Of a stretch of DNA of 64,000 bases, positions 36,950 to 47,613 are shown one piece after another. Under the pieces are notes generated by a model. The model made no database searches and was not told the origin of the DNA. It saw only the letters and a program-made list of their open reading frames with translations. Where the stretch lies: positions 17,629-81,628 of the forward strand of contig NZ_CAMFHZ010000017.1 in the NCBI RefSeq assembly GCF_945952435.1, read 5' to 3'. Position 1 is the first letter of the stretch, and every line of letters begins with the position of its first letter. Origin of the DNA: an uncultured Microbacterium sp. GTDB lineage: Bacteria > Actinomycetota > Actinomycetes > Actinomycetales > Microbacteriaceae. A program made the translations under genes and the position numbers.

Positions 36950-39583
36950 ATGTCGTCGTCAGCGTCCCGCAACGAGATTCCCGACAAGCCCGCCCTGGAA
37001 GGCCTCGAAGCGAAGTGGGGTGAGCGCTGGGCGGCCGACGGCACCTATCTGTTCGACCGCGCGCGGGCCTCGCAGGCAGGGCGCGACGGCGTCTTCTCGA
37101 TCGACACTCCCCCGCCGACCGCGAGCGGGAGCCTGCACATCGGTCACGTGTTCAGCTACACGCACACCGACGTCAAGGCGCGCTTCGAGCGGATGCGCGG
37201 CAAGAACGTGTTCTACCCGATGGGCTGGGACGACAACGGTCTGCCCACCGAGCGCCGCGTGCAGAACTACTACGGCGTGCGCTGCGACCCGTCGCTCCCC
37301 TACGATCCCGACTTCACCCCGCCGTTCGAGGGCGGCGACAACAAGTCGTCCCGCGCCGCGGATCAACTCCCGATCAGCCGGCGCAACTTCATCGAGCTCT
37401 GCGAGAGACTCACCGAGGAGGACGAGAAGCAGTTCGAGGCGCTGTTCCGCCAGCTCGGGCTCAGCGTCGACTGGACGCAGACCTACCGGACGATCTCGAA
37501 CGAGTCGATCCGTCAGAGCCAGCTCGCGTTCCTGCGCAACCTCGAACGCGGAGAGGCCTACCAGTCGCTCGCCCCGACGCTCTGGGACGTCGACTTCCGC
37601 TCCGCGATCGCCCAGGCCGAGCTCGAGGACCGCGACCAGCAGGCGTCGTACCACACGATCGACTTCCCGTTCGCGGACGGATCGGGCCACATCACGATCG
37701 AGACCACGCGCCCCGAGCTGCTGCCCGCGTGCGTGGCGATCGTGACCCACCCGGAGGGTCCGCACAAGCACCTCATCGGCACGAAGGTGCGCACGCCGTT
37801 CTTCGACGCCGACATCGAGATCCACGGCCACCACCTCGCCCAGCCCGACAAGGGCACGGGAGCGGCGATGGTCTGCACCTTCGGCGACGTGACAGACATC
37901 GTGTGGTGGCGCGAGCTGCGCACGGCGGACGGACGCGATCTGCCGAACATGACCACGATCGGCTTGGACGGCCGGTTCCTGCCGGACGCTCCGGCATCGG
38001 TCGGCGATGCGGGCGCCGCGTCCTGGTACGTCGAGAACATGGCGGGCAAGACGGTCTTCTCGGCCCGCAAGGCGCTCGTGGAGAAGCTGCAGGAGACGGG
38101 CGCGATGACCGCCGTCGGCAAGCCGTTCCACCACGCCGTGAAGTTCTTCGAGAAGGGTGACCGCCCCCTCGAGATCGTGTCGACGCGTCAGTGGTACATC
38201 CGCAACGGCGCCAGGGACGCGGAGCTGCGCGAACAGCTCCTGCGCAACGGCGCGGAGCTGGACTGGCACCCCGAGTTCATGCGCGTGCGCTACGAGAACT
38301 GGGTCGGCGGTCTCACCGGCGACTGGCTCGTGTCCCGGCAGCGGTTCTTCGGCGTGCCGATCCCGCTCTGGTACGCGCTCGACGAGAACGGCGAGCGGGA
38401 CTACGACCGTGTGCTCGTGCCGGACGCGGCGCAGCTACCGATCGACCCGACCACCGACGTGCCGGCCGGGTACACCGAGGCGCAGCGGGGCACGGCGGGA
38501 GGCTTCGCGGCGGAGGCCGACATCCTCGACACCTGGGCCACCTCTTCGCTCACCCCGCAGCTCGCGGGCGGCTGGGAGCGCGACACCGAGCTGTGGGACC
38601 TCGTCTCGCCGATGGATCTGCGCCCCCAGGGCCAGGACATCATCCGCACCTGGTTGTTCTCGACCATGCTGCGTTCGACCCTCGAGGACCACCGTTCCCC
38701 GTGGCGCAACGCGGCGATCAGCGGCTTCATCGTCGACCCCGACCGCAAGAAGATGTCGAAGTCCAAGGGCAATGTCGTCACCCCCGCCGACATCCTCGAC
38801 GCGCACGGATCCGACGCGGTGCGCTACTGGTCGGCCTCCAGCCGTCTCGGTGCCGACGCGGCGTTCGACCCGCAGAACCCGACGCAGGTGAAGATCGGCC
38901 GCCGACTGGCGATCAAGATCCTGAACGCCGCGAAGTTCGTGCTGTCGTTCCCGGTGACGGAGGGGGCGCAGATCACGCACGCGATCGACGCCTCGATGCT
39001 CGCGACGCTCGACCAGGTCGTGCGGGACGCGACGACGGCGTTCGAGAACTACGATCAGGCTCGCGCGTTGGAGATCACGGAGGCGTTCTTCTGGACGTTC
39101 TGCGACGACTACCTCGAACTCGTCAAGGAGCGCGCCTACGATCGCACGAACGTCGGTCAGGCCTCAGCCGCGCTCGCGCTGCGCACCGCGCTGTCCACCC
39201 TGCTCCGTCTGCTCGCCCCGGTCGTCGCGTTCGCCACCGAGGAGGCGTGGAGCTGGTTCGAGGACGGATCCGTCCACACGGCGCCCTGGCCCGAGGCACG
39301 CTCCCTCAGCGATGGCGACGAGGGCGTCGGGGACCCGGCCGTCCTCGCGACCGCGAGCAAGGCGCTCATCGGGATCCGTCGCGCGAAGACCGAGGCGAAG
39401 GTCTCCCAGAAGACGCCGATCTCGTCGGCCACCGTCGCCGCCCCGGTCGCCGAGATCGCCGCGCTGCAGGCTGCTGCGGACGACCTGCGCGCCGTCGGCC
39501 GGATCGCGCGGATCTCCTTCGTCGAGGCCGATGAACTGCAGGTCACCGGCATCGAGCTGGCCCCCGACGAGGAGGCGCGCTGA
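36950..39583 (+). CDS. valS: Valyl-tRNA synthetase
   Basis: 877 residues. Class I signatures are GSLHIGHVFS (about 50-59, HIGH) and KKMSKSKGNVV (KMSKS). Editing-domain sequences include TIETTRPELLPACVAI. The C-terminus has no long coiled-coil arm beyond the usual ValS tail. AGGAG at 36941 decides the start. The next small gene starts inside the stop (TGATG). Confidence 0.97.
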   Translation: MSSSASRNEIPDKPALEGLEAKWGERWAADGTYLFDRARASQAGRDGVFSIDTPPPTASGSLHIGHVFSYTHTDVKARFERMRGKNVFYPMGWDDNGLPTERRVQNYYGVRCDPSLPYDPDFTPPFEGGDNKSSRAADQLPISRRNFIELCERLTEEDEKQFEALFRQLGLSVDWTQTYRTISNESIRQSQLAFLRNLERGEAYQSLAPTLWDVDFRSAIAQAELEDRDQQASYHTIDFPFADGSGHITIETTRPELLPACVAIVTHPEGPHKHLIGTKVRTPFFDADIEIHGHHLAQPDKGTGAAMVCTFGDVTDIVWWRELRTADGRDLPNMTTIGLDGRFLPDAPASVGDAGAASWYVENMAGKTVFSARKALVEKLQETGAMTAVGKPFHHAVKFFEKGDRPLEIVSTRQWYIRNGARDAELREQLLRNGAELDWHPEFMRVRYENWVGGLTGDWLVSRQRFFGVPIPLWYALDENGERDYDRVLVPDAAQLPIDPTTDVPAGYTEAQRGTAGGFAAEADILDTWATSSLTPQLAGGWERDTELWDLVSPMDLRPQGQDIIRTWLFSTMLRSTLEDHRSPWRNAAISGFIVDPDRKKMSKSKGNVVTPADILDAHGSDAVRYWSASSRLGADAAFDPQNPTQVKIGRRLAIKILNAAKFVLSFPVTEGAQITHAIDASMLATLDQVVRDATTAFENYDQARALEITEAFFWTFCDDYLELVKERAYDRTNVGQASAALALRTALSTLLRLLAPVVAFATEEAWSWFEDGSVHTAPWPEARSLSDGDEGVGDPAVLATASKALIGIRRAKTEAKVSQKTPISSATVAAPVAEIAALQAAADDLRAVGRIARISFVEADELQVTGIELAPDEEAR

Positions 39584-39843
39584 TGCAGCTCGGGACGCGC
39601 TGGGCCGCGGGATCGGAGCCGCCGGCGTCGGTTCCCGCAGCCCTGCGACCCGGGATCGCCGAGGCGGAGGCCCGCAGCGTCGCCGGAGGGACGCTGAGTC
39701 TGCAGACCGGCGCGCTGAACGTGCTCCGCGGCACCTGGACCCTCACCTGGCTCGAGGGCCGCCCGATCGCGGAGCTCGACACCGGGTGGGAGGTCTCGCG
39801 CACCGCGTCCGGCGAGGTGGTCGTCCGCCCGTTCGAGGACTGA
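39583..39843 (+). CDS. Small hypothetical protein coupled to valS
   Basis: 86 residues with no recognised domain. The ATG shares a base with the valS stop (TGATG), so it is translated after ValS. The second half (VLRGTWTLTWLEGRPIAELDTGWEVSR) reads as a small beta-rich fold. Coding bias is like its neighbours. Confidence 0.72.
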   Translation: MQLGTRWAAGSEPPASVPAALRPGIAEAEARSVAGGTLSLQTGALNVLRGTWTLTWLEGRPIAELDTGWEVSRTASGEVVVRPFED

Positions 39844-39881
39844 GCCGCCCGGCGCCCCGGCGTCCGACGGTCGACCCGACG

Positions 39882-41060
39882 TCAGGAGGCCGCGGCCCGC
39901 GCCGCCACGAACGCCGTCACGCAGCGCTCGACCTGCTCGGGCGTGTGCGCGGCCGACAGCTGGACCCGGATCCGTGCGAGCCCCCGCGGGACGACGGGGA
40001 AGCTGAACGCCGTCACGTAGACGCCCTGCCGCTGCATTTCCGCCGCGATCCGGGCGGTCAGCGCCGCATCCCCGAACATGACCGGAACGATCGGGTGCTC
40101 ACCGGGGAGGAGTTCGAAACCCTCCTCCGTCATCCGCCGGCGGAACAGCGCCGCGTTCTCCTGCACCCGCGTGCGCAGGGCACCGGATCCCTCCACGAGA
40201 TCGAGAGCGGTCAGGGTGCCCGCCACGATGGACGGGGCGAGCGTGTTCGAGAACAGGTAGGGACGGGCCCGCTGACGCAGCAGCTCCACGATCTGCCGGT
40301 GCCCGGCCACGTAGCCGCCCGAGGCGCCGCCGAGCGCCTTGCCGAAGGTGCCCGTATAGATGTCGACGCGCCCCTCGACCCCGCACAGCTCCGGCGTGCC
40401 GCGCCCGTGGGCGCCGATGAACCCGACCGCGTGCGAGTCGTCGACGAAGACGAGCGCGCCGTACCGGTCGGCCAGGTCGCAGATCTCCGCCAACGGGGCG
40501 ATGTAGCCGTCCATGGAGAACACGCCGTCGGTCACGATCACGCGGAAGCGCGCGTCGGCCGCGGCCCGGAGCTGCGCCTCCAGATCGGCCATGTCACGGT
40601 TGCGGTAGCGCAGCCGACGCGCCTTCGAGAGGCGGATGCCGTCGATGATCGACGCATGGTTCAACTCGTCCGAGATGATCGCGTCCTCCGCCGAGAACAG
40701 GGTCTCGAAGACACCGCCGTTCGCGTCGAAGCAGGAGGAGAACAGGATCGCGTCGTCGGTGCCGAGGAATGCGGCGAGGCGTTCCTCGAGTGCCAGGTGC
40801 TGCTCCTGGGTCCCGCAGATGAACCGCACGCTGGCCAGTCCATAGCCCCAGTCGTCGAGGGCGGCCTTCGCCGCGTCGACCAGGCGCGGGTCGTCGGCGA
40901 GACCGAGGTAGTTGTTCGCGCAGAAGTTCAGCACCTCCGCGCCGTCCGCCACGATCTCCGCGCGCTGCGGACCGCGGATCCCTCGCTCGTGCTTGGTGAG
41001 GCCCGCCTCCTCGATCTCCGCGAGCTGCTGGGACAGGTGCTGCCGGAATGCTCCGTACAT
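39882..41060 (-). CDS. kbl: Glycine C-acetyltransferase (2-amino-3-ketobutyrate CoA ligase)
   Basis: 392 residues, alpha-oxoamine synthase family. Kbl cleaves 2-amino-3-ketobutyrate with CoA to glycine and acetyl-CoA. The PLP lysine is K241 in [31 protein letters not shown] and [10 protein letters not shown] are conserved. It is 25 bases after tdh, which makes its substrate from threonine, so the pair is the standard threonine degradation operon. Confidence 0.96.
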   Translation of the reverse strand: MYGAFRQHLSQQLAEIEEAGLTKHERGIRGPQRAEIVADGAEVLNFCANNYLGLADDPRLVDAAKAALDDWGYGLASVRFICGTQEQHLALEERLAAFLGTDDAILFSSCFDANGGVFETLFSAEDAIISDELNHASIIDGIRLSKARRLRYRNRDMADLEAQLRAAADARFRVIVTDGVFSMDGYIAPLAEICDLADRYGALVFVDDSHAVGFIGAHGRGTPELCGVEGRVDIYTGTFGKALGGASGGYVAGHRQIVELLRQRARPYLFSNTLAPSIVAGTLTALDLVEGSGALRTRVQENAALFRRRMTEEGFELLPGEHPIVPVMFGDAALTARIAAEMQRQGVYVTAFSFPVVPRGLARIRVQLSAAHTPEQVERCVTAFVAARAAAS

Positions 41061-41085
41061 GGTCTTCTTCTCTCTCGTGGGGCGA

Positions 41086-42129
41086 TCAGAGCCGGGTCCA
41101 GTCGAGGATGATCTTCCCCGTTCCTGCGGCGGCCGCGGCGTCGAACGCCTGCGCCCAGTCGCGCGCGGGGAGCACCTCGGCGATGATCCGCGTGATGGAG
41201 TCGCGCAGCACGGGACTCGTCTGCAGCATCGCCCCCATCGCGTTCCAGGTCTCGAACATCTCACGGCCGTAGATGCCCTTCACCGTCAGCATGTGGGTGA
41301 CGATCTTGCCCCAGTCCACCCCGAACGGTCCCGTCGGCAGGCCGAGCATCGCGATCCTGCCGCCGTGGTTCATGTTGTCGATCATCGCGGGCAGGGCGGT
41401 GGGGGCACCGCTCATCTCGAAGCCGACGTCGAAGCCCTCGCGCATGCCGAGCGCGCGCTGCGCGTCGGCGATGTCCTCGCGGGAGACGTCGACGACCGTG
41501 TCCGCCCCCATCTCGCGGGCGAGGGCGAGCCGCGGTGCGCTGACGTCGGTCGCCGCGATGAAGCGCGCACCCACGTGCCGCGCGATCGCGATCGCCATGA
41601 GTCCGATGGGACCGCACCCGGTGACGAGGACGTCCTCGCCCACGAGCGGAAAGGCGAGCGCGGTGTGCACGGCGTTCCCGAGCGGATCGAAGATCGCGCC
41701 GAGCTCGGGCGTCACATCCGCATGATGCACCCACACGTTGGTCGCGGGCAGCGTCAGGAACTCCGCGAACGCGCCGTCGCGCTGCACGCCGAGGCCGATC
41801 GTCCTGATGCACATCTGCCGACGGCCCGCGCGACAGTTCCGGCACATCCCGCAGACGATGTGCCCTTCGCCCGAGACGCGGTCCCCGACGGCGATGTCGT
41901 GCACGAGCGGGCCGATCTCGACCACCTCGCCGTAGAACTCGTGACCGGGGACGAGCGGCGCCCTGACCGCCGAGGCGGCCCAGTCGTCCCACCGCCGGAT
42001 GTGCAGATCGGTGCCGCAGATGCCGGTGCGGAGCACGCGGATGACCACCTCGTCGGGACCCGCGACCGGATCCGGCCGATCCACGAGCTCCAGCCCCGCG
42101 TGCGGACCGTCCTTGAACAAAGCCTTCAT
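41086..42129 (-). CDS. tdh: L-threonine 3-dehydrogenase
   Basis: 347 residues, zinc-dependent medium-chain dehydrogenase. Catalytic zinc ligand C38 is in [17 protein letters not shown] follows, and structural zinc cysteines are C93, C96, C99 and C107. The NAD site is [12 protein letters not shown]. It oxidises threonine to 2-amino-3-ketobutyrate for kbl. It is divergent from a LysR regulator across 87 bases that hold nested inverted repeats. Confidence 0.96.
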   Translation of the reverse strand: MKALFKDGPHAGLELVDRPDPVAGPDEVVIRVLRTGICGTDLHIRRWDDWAASAVRAPLVPGHEFYGEVVEIGPLVHDIAVGDRVSGEGHIVCGMCRNCRAGRRQMCIRTIGLGVQRDGAFAEFLTLPATNVWVHHADVTPELGAIFDPLGNAVHTALAFPLVGEDVLVTGCGPIGLMAIAIARHVGARFIAATDVSAPRLALAREMGADTVVDVSREDIADAQRALGMREGFDVGFEMSGAPTALPAMIDNMNHGGRIAMLGLPTGPFGVDWGKIVTHMLTVKGIYGREMFETWNAMGAMLQTSPVLRDSITRIIAEVLPARDWAQAFDAAAAAGTGKIILDWTRL

Positions 42130-42154
42130 GCTTCGATCTCATCGCGTCGCACTC

Positions 42155-42201
42155 TGTAGATCAAGGCTCACTGTCTGGATTGATCTTTAAGTCTGTCTAC
42201 A
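42155..42201. promoter_or_regulatory. Nested inverted repeats, probable LysR operator for tdh-kbl
   Basis: AGATCAA (42158-42164) and TTGATCT (42180-42186) form a perfect 7-bp inverted repeat; TGTAGA (42155-42160) and TCTACA (42196-42201) form a second, outer pair. The region lies between tdh (minus) and the LysR gene (plus) and is AT-rich against its surroundings. Confidence 0.55.
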
Positions 42202-42216
42202 TGCTTTGATGAACAT

Positions 42217-43119
42217 ATGCAGCTGCAGCAGCTTCAGATGCTTCGCGAACTCGGCGCCCTCGGCAGCGTCACGGCCGTCGCCGAGGCGCTCCGCGTCACT
42301 CCCTCCGCGGTCTCGCAGCAATTGGCCGCGCTGCAACGGGGCGTTCGCGCACCGCTCACGCGGCGGCAGGGGCGATCGCTCGTGCTCACCCCCGCGGGCG
42401 AGGCGTTGGCCGAGGCGGGTGCCGCCGCGCTCGATGCGATGGCGGCGGCGCGCTCCGCCGTCGACGACTTCGAGGCGACCGAGGCGGGCGTCGTCACGGT
42501 GAGCGGATTCCTCAGTGCCGCCCAGGCGCTGTTCGGGCCGCTCCTGCGCGAGCTCGGCACGGGTCGCGACGTTCCCGCGATCCGGTTCACAGACGAGGAC
42601 GTCGCGCAGAGCGAGTTCCCCGCACTGACCGCGCGATACGATCTCGTGCTCGCGCATCGGATGGAGCACAGCCCGCCGTGGCCGACGACGGGGATCCGCG
42701 TGCTCACGCTCGCCACGGAACCGCTCGACGTCGCCCTCGCCCCCGAGCATCCGCTGGCGCGGCGGACCTCGCTGTTCCCCGCCGACGTCGTCGGAGAGCG
42801 CTGGGTGACGAGTCGAGCCGGCTACTCCCCCGACGACGTGCTGCGCACGATCTCCGCCGTCACCAATCGGCCCGCGGAGATCGTGCACCGCATCAACGAC
42901 TACGGCGTCGCCGCCTCCGTCATCGCGACCGGCGACGTGATCGGCGTCCTCCCCCGCTACACCTCGGCCGTCGGCGACTCGGTCGTCCGCCGCCCGCTGC
43001 AGTACGTGAGCACGAACCGCATGATCGATCTGCTGGCCCGACCGGAGAACCTGCGACGACGATCCGTCCGCATCGTGTCCGAGGCGCTCTCCCGGGTGAT
43101 GGCGGCCCTGACGCGCTGA
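42217..43119 (+). CDS. LysR-family regulator, likely of threonine catabolism
   Basis: 300 residues. An N-terminal winged helix (QLQQLQMLRELGALGSVTAVAEALRVTPSAVSQQL, seen in sections, HTH about 16-36) is followed by an effector domain. Short LTTR of the actinobacterial type with a compact effector region. Divergent from tdh-kbl, so threonine or a breakdown product is the plausible ligand; this is inference from position. Confidence 0.88.
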   Translation: MQLQQLQMLRELGALGSVTAVAEALRVTPSAVSQQLAALQRGVRAPLTRRQGRSLVLTPAGEALAEAGAAALDAMAAARSAVDDFEATEAGVVTVSGFLSAAQALFGPLLRELGTGRDVPAIRFTDEDVAQSEFPALTARYDLVLAHRMEHSPPWPTTGIRVLTLATEPLDVALAPEHPLARRTSLFPADVVGERWVTSRAGYSPDDVLRTISAVTNRPAEIVHRINDYGVAASVIATGDVIGVLPRYTSAVGDSVVRRPLQYVSTNRMIDLLARPENLRRRSVRIVSEALSRVMAALTR

Positions 43120-43132
43120 CCGGTGACTCGCC

Positions 43133-43138
43133 TAGGCT
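43133..43138 (+). promoter_or_regulatory. -10 box of leaderless M3 peptidase gene
   Basis: TAGGCT ends exactly 6 bases before ATG 43145, identical in layout to the box at 30581-30586. Confidence 0.5.
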
Positions 43139-43144
43139 CGGAGC

Positions 43145-45196
43145 ATGACGCTCGCTCCGAACCCCCTGCTGAGCCCTTCTGGCCTGCCGTACGCGGTGCC
43201 CGACTACGCCGCCATCCGTCCCGAGCACTACGTGCCGGCCTTCCACGCCGGCTTCGAGGAGCAGCGCGCCGAGATCCGCGCGATCACGGACAACCCGTCG
43301 ACGCCGACCTTCGCGAACACCGTGGAGGCTCTGGAGCGCAGCGGCGAACTGCTCGACCGGGCCGCGCATGCCTTCTACACCGTGAGCTCCGCCGACGCGA
43401 CCGCGCAGATCCAGGAGGTCGACGAGCAGCTCGCGCCCCTGATGGCCGCGCACCAGGACGCGATCCTCCTCGACGGGGCGCTGTACGCGCGCGTCGCGCA
43501 CGTGCACGCACAGCTCGAGGACGCCGACCTCTCGCCGGAGCAGCGCCGCCTCGTCGAGCGTCGACACCGCGAGATGACGCTCGCGGGGGCGGCCCTGGAC
43601 GACGAGGCCAAGGCCCGACTGACCGCGCTCAATCAGCGCCTGTCCACACTCAGCACCGTGTTCGAGAAGAACCTGCTGGCCGACACCAACGACCTCGCCG
43701 TCATCGTGGACGACCCGGCGCAGCTCGACGGTCTCAGCGCCGGGGAGCTCTCCGCCGCGGCCCGCGCCGCCTCCGAGCGCGGTCTCGAGGGCCGCTACCT
43801 GCTCACGCTTCCCCTGTTCACCGGGCATCCCGCGCTCGCCTCTCTCCGCGACCGCGACACGCGCCGCCGCGTCCTGCAGGCCTCTCGCGCGCGCGGCGCC
43901 CGAGGCAATGCCCACGACAACCGCGCCGTGCTGGCCGAGATCGCGGCCCTCCGTGCCGAGAGGGCGGCGCTGCTCGGCGCTCAGACGCACGCCGCCGCGG
44001 TGACCGCCGACGAGACCGCAGGTTCCCCGGAACGCGTCGAGGCCCTGCTCCGCGAGCTCGCAGCTCCTGCGGCTCGCAATGCCGCCGCGGAGCGGGACGC
44101 GCGCCAGCGTTTCGTGGACGCCACCGAGCCGATCCCGTACACGCTCGAAGCGCACGACTGGGCCTACGTCACTGAACGGCTGCGCACCGCGGAGCACGAC
44201 ATCGACACCGCCGCCCTGCGCCCCTGGTTCGAGGCGGAGCGGGTGCTGCGCGACGGCGTGTTCGCCGCCGCCGGACGGCTCTACGGACTGACCTTCGCGG
44301 AGCGTCCCGATCTTCCGAGCTACCACCCCGACGCACGCACGTTCGAGGTGTTCGAAGAGGACGGCACCCCTCTGGGCCTGTACGTCCTGGACCTCTACAC
44401 CCGGGACAGCAAGCGCGGCGGGGCGTGGATGAACCCGATCGTCAGCCAGTCCGCGCTCCGCGGGACCAGACCGGTCGTCGCGAACAACCTCAACGTCGCG
44501 AAGCCGGCCGACGGCGAGCCGACCCTGCTCACGCTCGACGAGGTCACGACGCTGTTCCACGAGTTCGGGCACGCCCTGCACGGGCTGTTCTCCGATGTGA
44601 CCTACCCGCACTTCTCCGGGACCAACGTGTTCCGCGACTTCGTCGAGTTCCCCAGCCAGGTGAACGAGATGTGGATCCTCTGGCCCGAGATCCTCGGCTC
44701 CTACGCCCGCCACCACGAGACGGGCGAGCCGCTGCCGGACGACCTCGTCGAACGCCTCAGGGCCACCGAGACGTTCGACCAGGGCTTCGCGACGAGCGAG
44801 TACCTCGCCGCCGCGTGGCTGGATCAGGCGCTGCACGGGCTGCGCCCCGGCGAGACGATCGACGACGTCGCCGCGTTCGAGGCACGCGCGCTCGCGGACA
44901 TCGGCCTGGACTCGTCGGTCGTGCCCACGCGCTACTCCTCGGCGTACTTCGCCCACGTGTTCTCCGGCGGCTACAGCGCCGGCTACTACTCGTACATCTG
45001 GAGCGAGGTGCTCGACGCCGACACCGTGGAGTGGTTCCGGGAGAACGGGGGTCTCACGAGAGAGAACGGCGAGCGGTTCCGGCGACGCCTCCTGGCCGTC
45101 GGTGGCGCCAAGGACCCGTTGGAGGCCTACCGCGACTTCCGCGGGCGCGATGCGGACATCGCACCGCTGCTGACCCGCCGCGGCCTCGACGCCTGA
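43145..45196 (+). CDS. dcp: M3-family metallopeptidase (peptidyl-dipeptidase Dcp-like)
   Basis: 683 residues, the usual length. Zinc motif HEFGH at 472-476 with the third ligand expected in the downstream [12 protein letters not shown] segment. The N-terminus [20 protein letters not shown] is typical of Dcp. Cytoplasmic enzyme that removes dipeptides from peptide C-termini in protein turnover. Single gene, apparently leaderless, convergent with clpX. Confidence 0.95.
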   Translation: MTLAPNPLLSPSGLPYAVPDYAAIRPEHYVPAFHAGFEEQRAEIRAITDNPSTPTFANTVEALERSGELLDRAAHAFYTVSSADATAQIQEVDEQLAPLMAAHQDAILLDGALYARVAHVHAQLEDADLSPEQRRLVERRHREMTLAGAALDDEAKARLTALNQRLSTLSTVFEKNLLADTNDLAVIVDDPAQLDGLSAGELSAAARAASERGLEGRYLLTLPLFTGHPALASLRDRDTRRRVLQASRARGARGNAHDNRAVLAEIAALRAERAALLGAQTHAAAVTADETAGSPERVEALLRELAAPAARNAAAERDARQRFVDATEPIPYTLEAHDWAYVTERLRTAEHDIDTAALRPWFEAERVLRDGVFAAAGRLYGLTFAERPDLPSYHPDARTFEVFEEDGTPLGLYVLDLYTRDSKRGGAWMNPIVSQSALRGTRPVVANNLNVAKPADGEPTLLTLDEVTTLFHEFGHALHGLFSDVTYPHFSGTNVFRDFVEFPSQVNEMWILWPEILGSYARHHETGEPLPDDLVERLRATETFDQGFATSEYLAAAWLDQALHGLRPGETIDDVAAFEARALADIGLDSSVVPTRYSSAYFAHVFSGGYSAGYYSYIWSEVLDADTVEWFRENGGLTRENGERFRRRLLAVGGAKDPLEAYRDFRGRDADIAPLLTRRGLDA

Positions 45197-45232
45197 GGGC
45201 CGACGCGACGGCGAGCAGCCGCTCGTCTGCGC

Positions 45233-46501
45233 TCAGGCGCTCTTGCGCTTGCGCGACAGCACCAGCGTGGGAGGCGCTCCCTCGTCGACCGCGGCGCGAG
45301 TCACGACGACCTTCTGCACGTCCTCCGCCGAGGGGATCTCGAACATGATCGGACCGAGCACGTCTTCGAGGATCGCCCGCAGCCCCCGCGCGCCGGTCTT
45401 GCGCTCGACGGCGAGGTCGGCGATGGAGCGCAGCGCCTCCTCTTCGAACTCCAGTTCGACGCCGTCGAGCTCGAACATCCGCTGGTACTGCTTGACGAGC
45501 GCGTTGCGCGGGCCCGTGAGGATGTCGATCAGGGCGGCCTGGTCGAGCGGCGTGACGGACGCCACGACGGGAAGACGCCCGATGAACTCGGGGATCAGAC
45601 CGAACTTGTGCAGATCCTCCGGCAGCACCTCGCTGAACAGGTCGAGGTCCTTGCCCTTGTCGTGCAGGGGCGCTCCGAAGCCCACGCCGTGCTTGCCGAC
45701 CCGCGCCGAGATGATGTCCTCCAGGCCCGCGAAAGCGCCCGCCACGATGAAGAGCACGTTCGTGGTGTCGATCTGCAGGAACTCCTGGTGCGGATGCTTG
45801 CGCCCGCCCTGCGGCGGTACGGAGGCCACGGTCCCCTCGAGGATCTTCAGCAGCGCCTGCTGCACGCCCTCGCCCGACACGTCGCGGGTGATCGACGGGT
45901 TCTCCGCCTTGCGGGCGATCTTGTCGACCTCGTCGATGTAGATGATGCCCTGCTCCGCGCGCTTGACGTCGTAGTCCGCGGCCTGGATGAGCTTGAGGAG
46001 GATGTTCTCGACGTCTTCACCGACGTAGCCCGCCTCGGTGAGCGCGGTCGCGTCGGCCACCGCGAAGGGGACGTTGAGACGCTTCGCGAGCGTCTGCGCG
46101 AGGTAGGTCTTGCCGCAGCCCGTCGGGCCGATCATCAGGATGTTGCTCTTGGCGATCTCGATCTCGTCGGCCTTCTGCTCCGCCGGGAGCAGCGTGCCGC
46201 GCGCACGCACGCGCTTGTAGTGGTTGTAGACCGCGACCGCGAGCGCACGCTTGGCCTGATCCTGCCCGACCACGTACTCCTCGAGGAAGGAGAAGATCTC
46301 GCGGGGCTTGGGCAGATCGAACTCCGCGACCTCGCCGTTCGCGGACTCCGCCATGCGCTCTTCGATGATCTCGTTGCAGAGCTCGACGCACTCGTCGCAG
46401 ATGTAGACGCCGGGGCCCGCGATGAGCTGCTGGACCTGCTTCTGGCTCTTGCCGCAGAACGAGCACTTGAACAGGTCGGCGCTCTCACCGATACGAGCCA
46501 T
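45233..46501 (-). CDS. clpX: ClpX ATPase of the Clp protease
   Basis: 422 residues. Zinc finger cysteines C13, C16, C35 and C38; Walker A GPTGCGKT (125-132); Walker [11 protein letters not shown]; the GFGAP pore-type loop region ([10 protein letters not shown]) and IGRLP (RKH/IGF loop area) are visible. It unfolds substrates for ClpP. clpP2 and clpP1 lie about 5 kb upstream on the same strand, separated by the deoC operon, rather than directly adjacent. AAGGAGGA precedes the start. Confidence 0.97.
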   Translation of the reverse strand: MARIGESADLFKCSFCGKSQKQVQQLIAGPGVYICDECVELCNEIIEERMAESANGEVAEFDLPKPREIFSFLEEYVVGQDQAKRALAVAVYNHYKRVRARGTLLPAEQKADEIEIAKSNILMIGPTGCGKTYLAQTLAKRLNVPFAVADATALTEAGYVGEDVENILLKLIQAADYDVKRAEQGIIYIDEVDKIARKAENPSITRDVSGEGVQQALLKILEGTVASVPPQGGRKHPHQEFLQIDTTNVLFIVAGAFAGLEDIISARVGKHGVGFGAPLHDKGKDLDLFSEVLPEDLHKFGLIPEFIGRLPVVASVTPLDQAALIDILTGPRNALVKQYQRMFELDGVELEFEEEALRSIADLAVERKTGARGLRAILEDVLGPIMFEIPSAEDVQKVVVTRAAVDEGAPPTLVLSRKRKSA

Positions 46502-46684
46502 GCGCGTCCTCCTTCGAGACGTGATCCGCGACCGCGGGAGCGGTCACCACGAGTACGATCGCGCTGCGGCGCCACCGCTGTTCGAGCCTAACCGGAACAA
46601 CCGACTTCGGCTCGCATCGCCACGGATCCCGATGCGCGCTTCGCTCAGGGCGCAGGAGCGTAGGGGCGGACCATCCATGAACAC

Positions 46685-46721
46685 GCATCGGCCCGCTCGC
46701 ACGAAGCAGGCGGGCCGATGC
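46685..46721 (-). terminator. Terminator of the deoC-aldehyde dehydrogenase operon
   Basis: Perfect 12-bp inverted repeat GCATCGGCCCGC (46685-46696) and GCGGGCCGATGC (46710-46721), about 40 bases after the last gene of the operon on the minus strand. The region from 46502 to 46761 otherwise holds only the clpX upstream region. Confidence 0.85.
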
Positions 46722-46761
46722 CGCGGAGATCCGGAACGGGTCAGGCGCCCTGCGGGCGCAG

Positions 46762-47613
46762 TCAGACCATGCTCTTCGGGTGCCACACCGTCTTCACCTC
46801 CGTGAACGCGGCGATGCGCTGCGGCGACGCGACGACCTCGCCGGGAGCGAGCACGCGCTTGAGCGTGTCGGCGGCGCTGATCTGGAGATCGACCCAGTCG
46901 ATGTCGCCGGCGCCCGCCAGATCGAGGGCGTTGACGTCCGCGTGCGCGGCGAGCCACGGCGCCAGTTCGGCCGGGGATCCGGTCAGCACGTTCACGACTC
47001 CGCCGGGGACGTCGCTCGTCGCCAGGACCTCGGCGAGGCTGATCGCGGAGAGCGGGAACCGCTCGCTCGCGATCACGACCACCGCGTTGCCCGCCACGAG
47101 GGCGGGGGCGACGACGGAGACGAGTCCGAGCAGGGCGGAGTCCTGGGGTGCGACGATCGCGACCACGCCCGTCGGCTCGGGCGCGGAGATGTTGAAGTAG
47201 GCGCCGGAGACCGGATTCAGGTTGCCCGCGACCTGCGCGTACTTGTCGCACCAGCCCGCGTACCAGACCCAGAGGTCGATCGCCTCGTCGACCTGGGCCC
47301 CCGCCACGGCGGCGGATACGCCCTGCTGTGCCACGATCTCGTCGACGAACTGCGCCCGGCGACCTTCCAGCACCTCGGCCACGCGGTACAGCACCTGACC
47401 GCGGTTGTAGGCGGTCGCCTTCGCCCAGCCGGACTGTGCGGCGCGGGCGGCCTTCACGGCGTCGCGGGCGTCCTTGCGGGACGCCTGCGCGGCGTTCGCG
47501 AGGAAGGCGCCCTTCGGAGAGCGCACCTCGTAGGTCCGCCCCGACTCGCTGCGCGGGAAGGCGCCGCCGATCGCGAGCTTGTACGTCTTGGGCACGGTGA
47601 GTCGCGCGCTCAT
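46762..47613 (-). CDS. Truncated aldehyde-dehydrogenase-like protein lacking catalytic cysteine domain
   Basis: 283 residues, against about 480 for a full enzyme. The NAD-binding half is recognisable (KAARAAQSGWAKATAYNRGQVLYRVAEVLE; VVAIVAPQDSALLGLVSVVAPALVAGNAVVVI, read in sections), but the sequence ends before the LELGG glutamate and the catalytic cysteine loop. It cannot do normal ALDH chemistry. The ATG overlaps the stop of the full aldehyde dehydrogenase (ATGA), suggesting a non-catalytic partner or regulatory subunit. The same pair downstream of deoC recurs in actinobacteria by my recollection, arguing against a recent pseudogene. Confidence 0.85.
   Translation of the reverse strand: MSARLTVPKTYKLAIGGAFPRSESGRTYEVRSPKGAFLANAAQASRKDARDAVKAARAAQSGWAKATAYNRGQVLYRVAEVLEGRRAQFVDEIVAQQGVSAAVAGAQVDEAIDLWVWYAGWCDKYAQVAGNLNPVSGAYFNISAPEPTGVVAIVAPQDSALLGLVSVVAPALVAGNAVVVIASERFPLSAISLAEVLATSDVPGGVVNVLTGSPAELAPWLAAHADVNALDLAGAGDIDWVDLQISAADTLKRVLAPGEVVASPQRIAAFTEVKTVWHPKSMV

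Noticed and set aside
46762..47613. Half-length aldehyde dehydrogenase as a pseudogene
   Set aside because: Codon use is normal, no frameshift is visible and its start is precisely coupled to the full ALDH, so I list it as an intact short protein.
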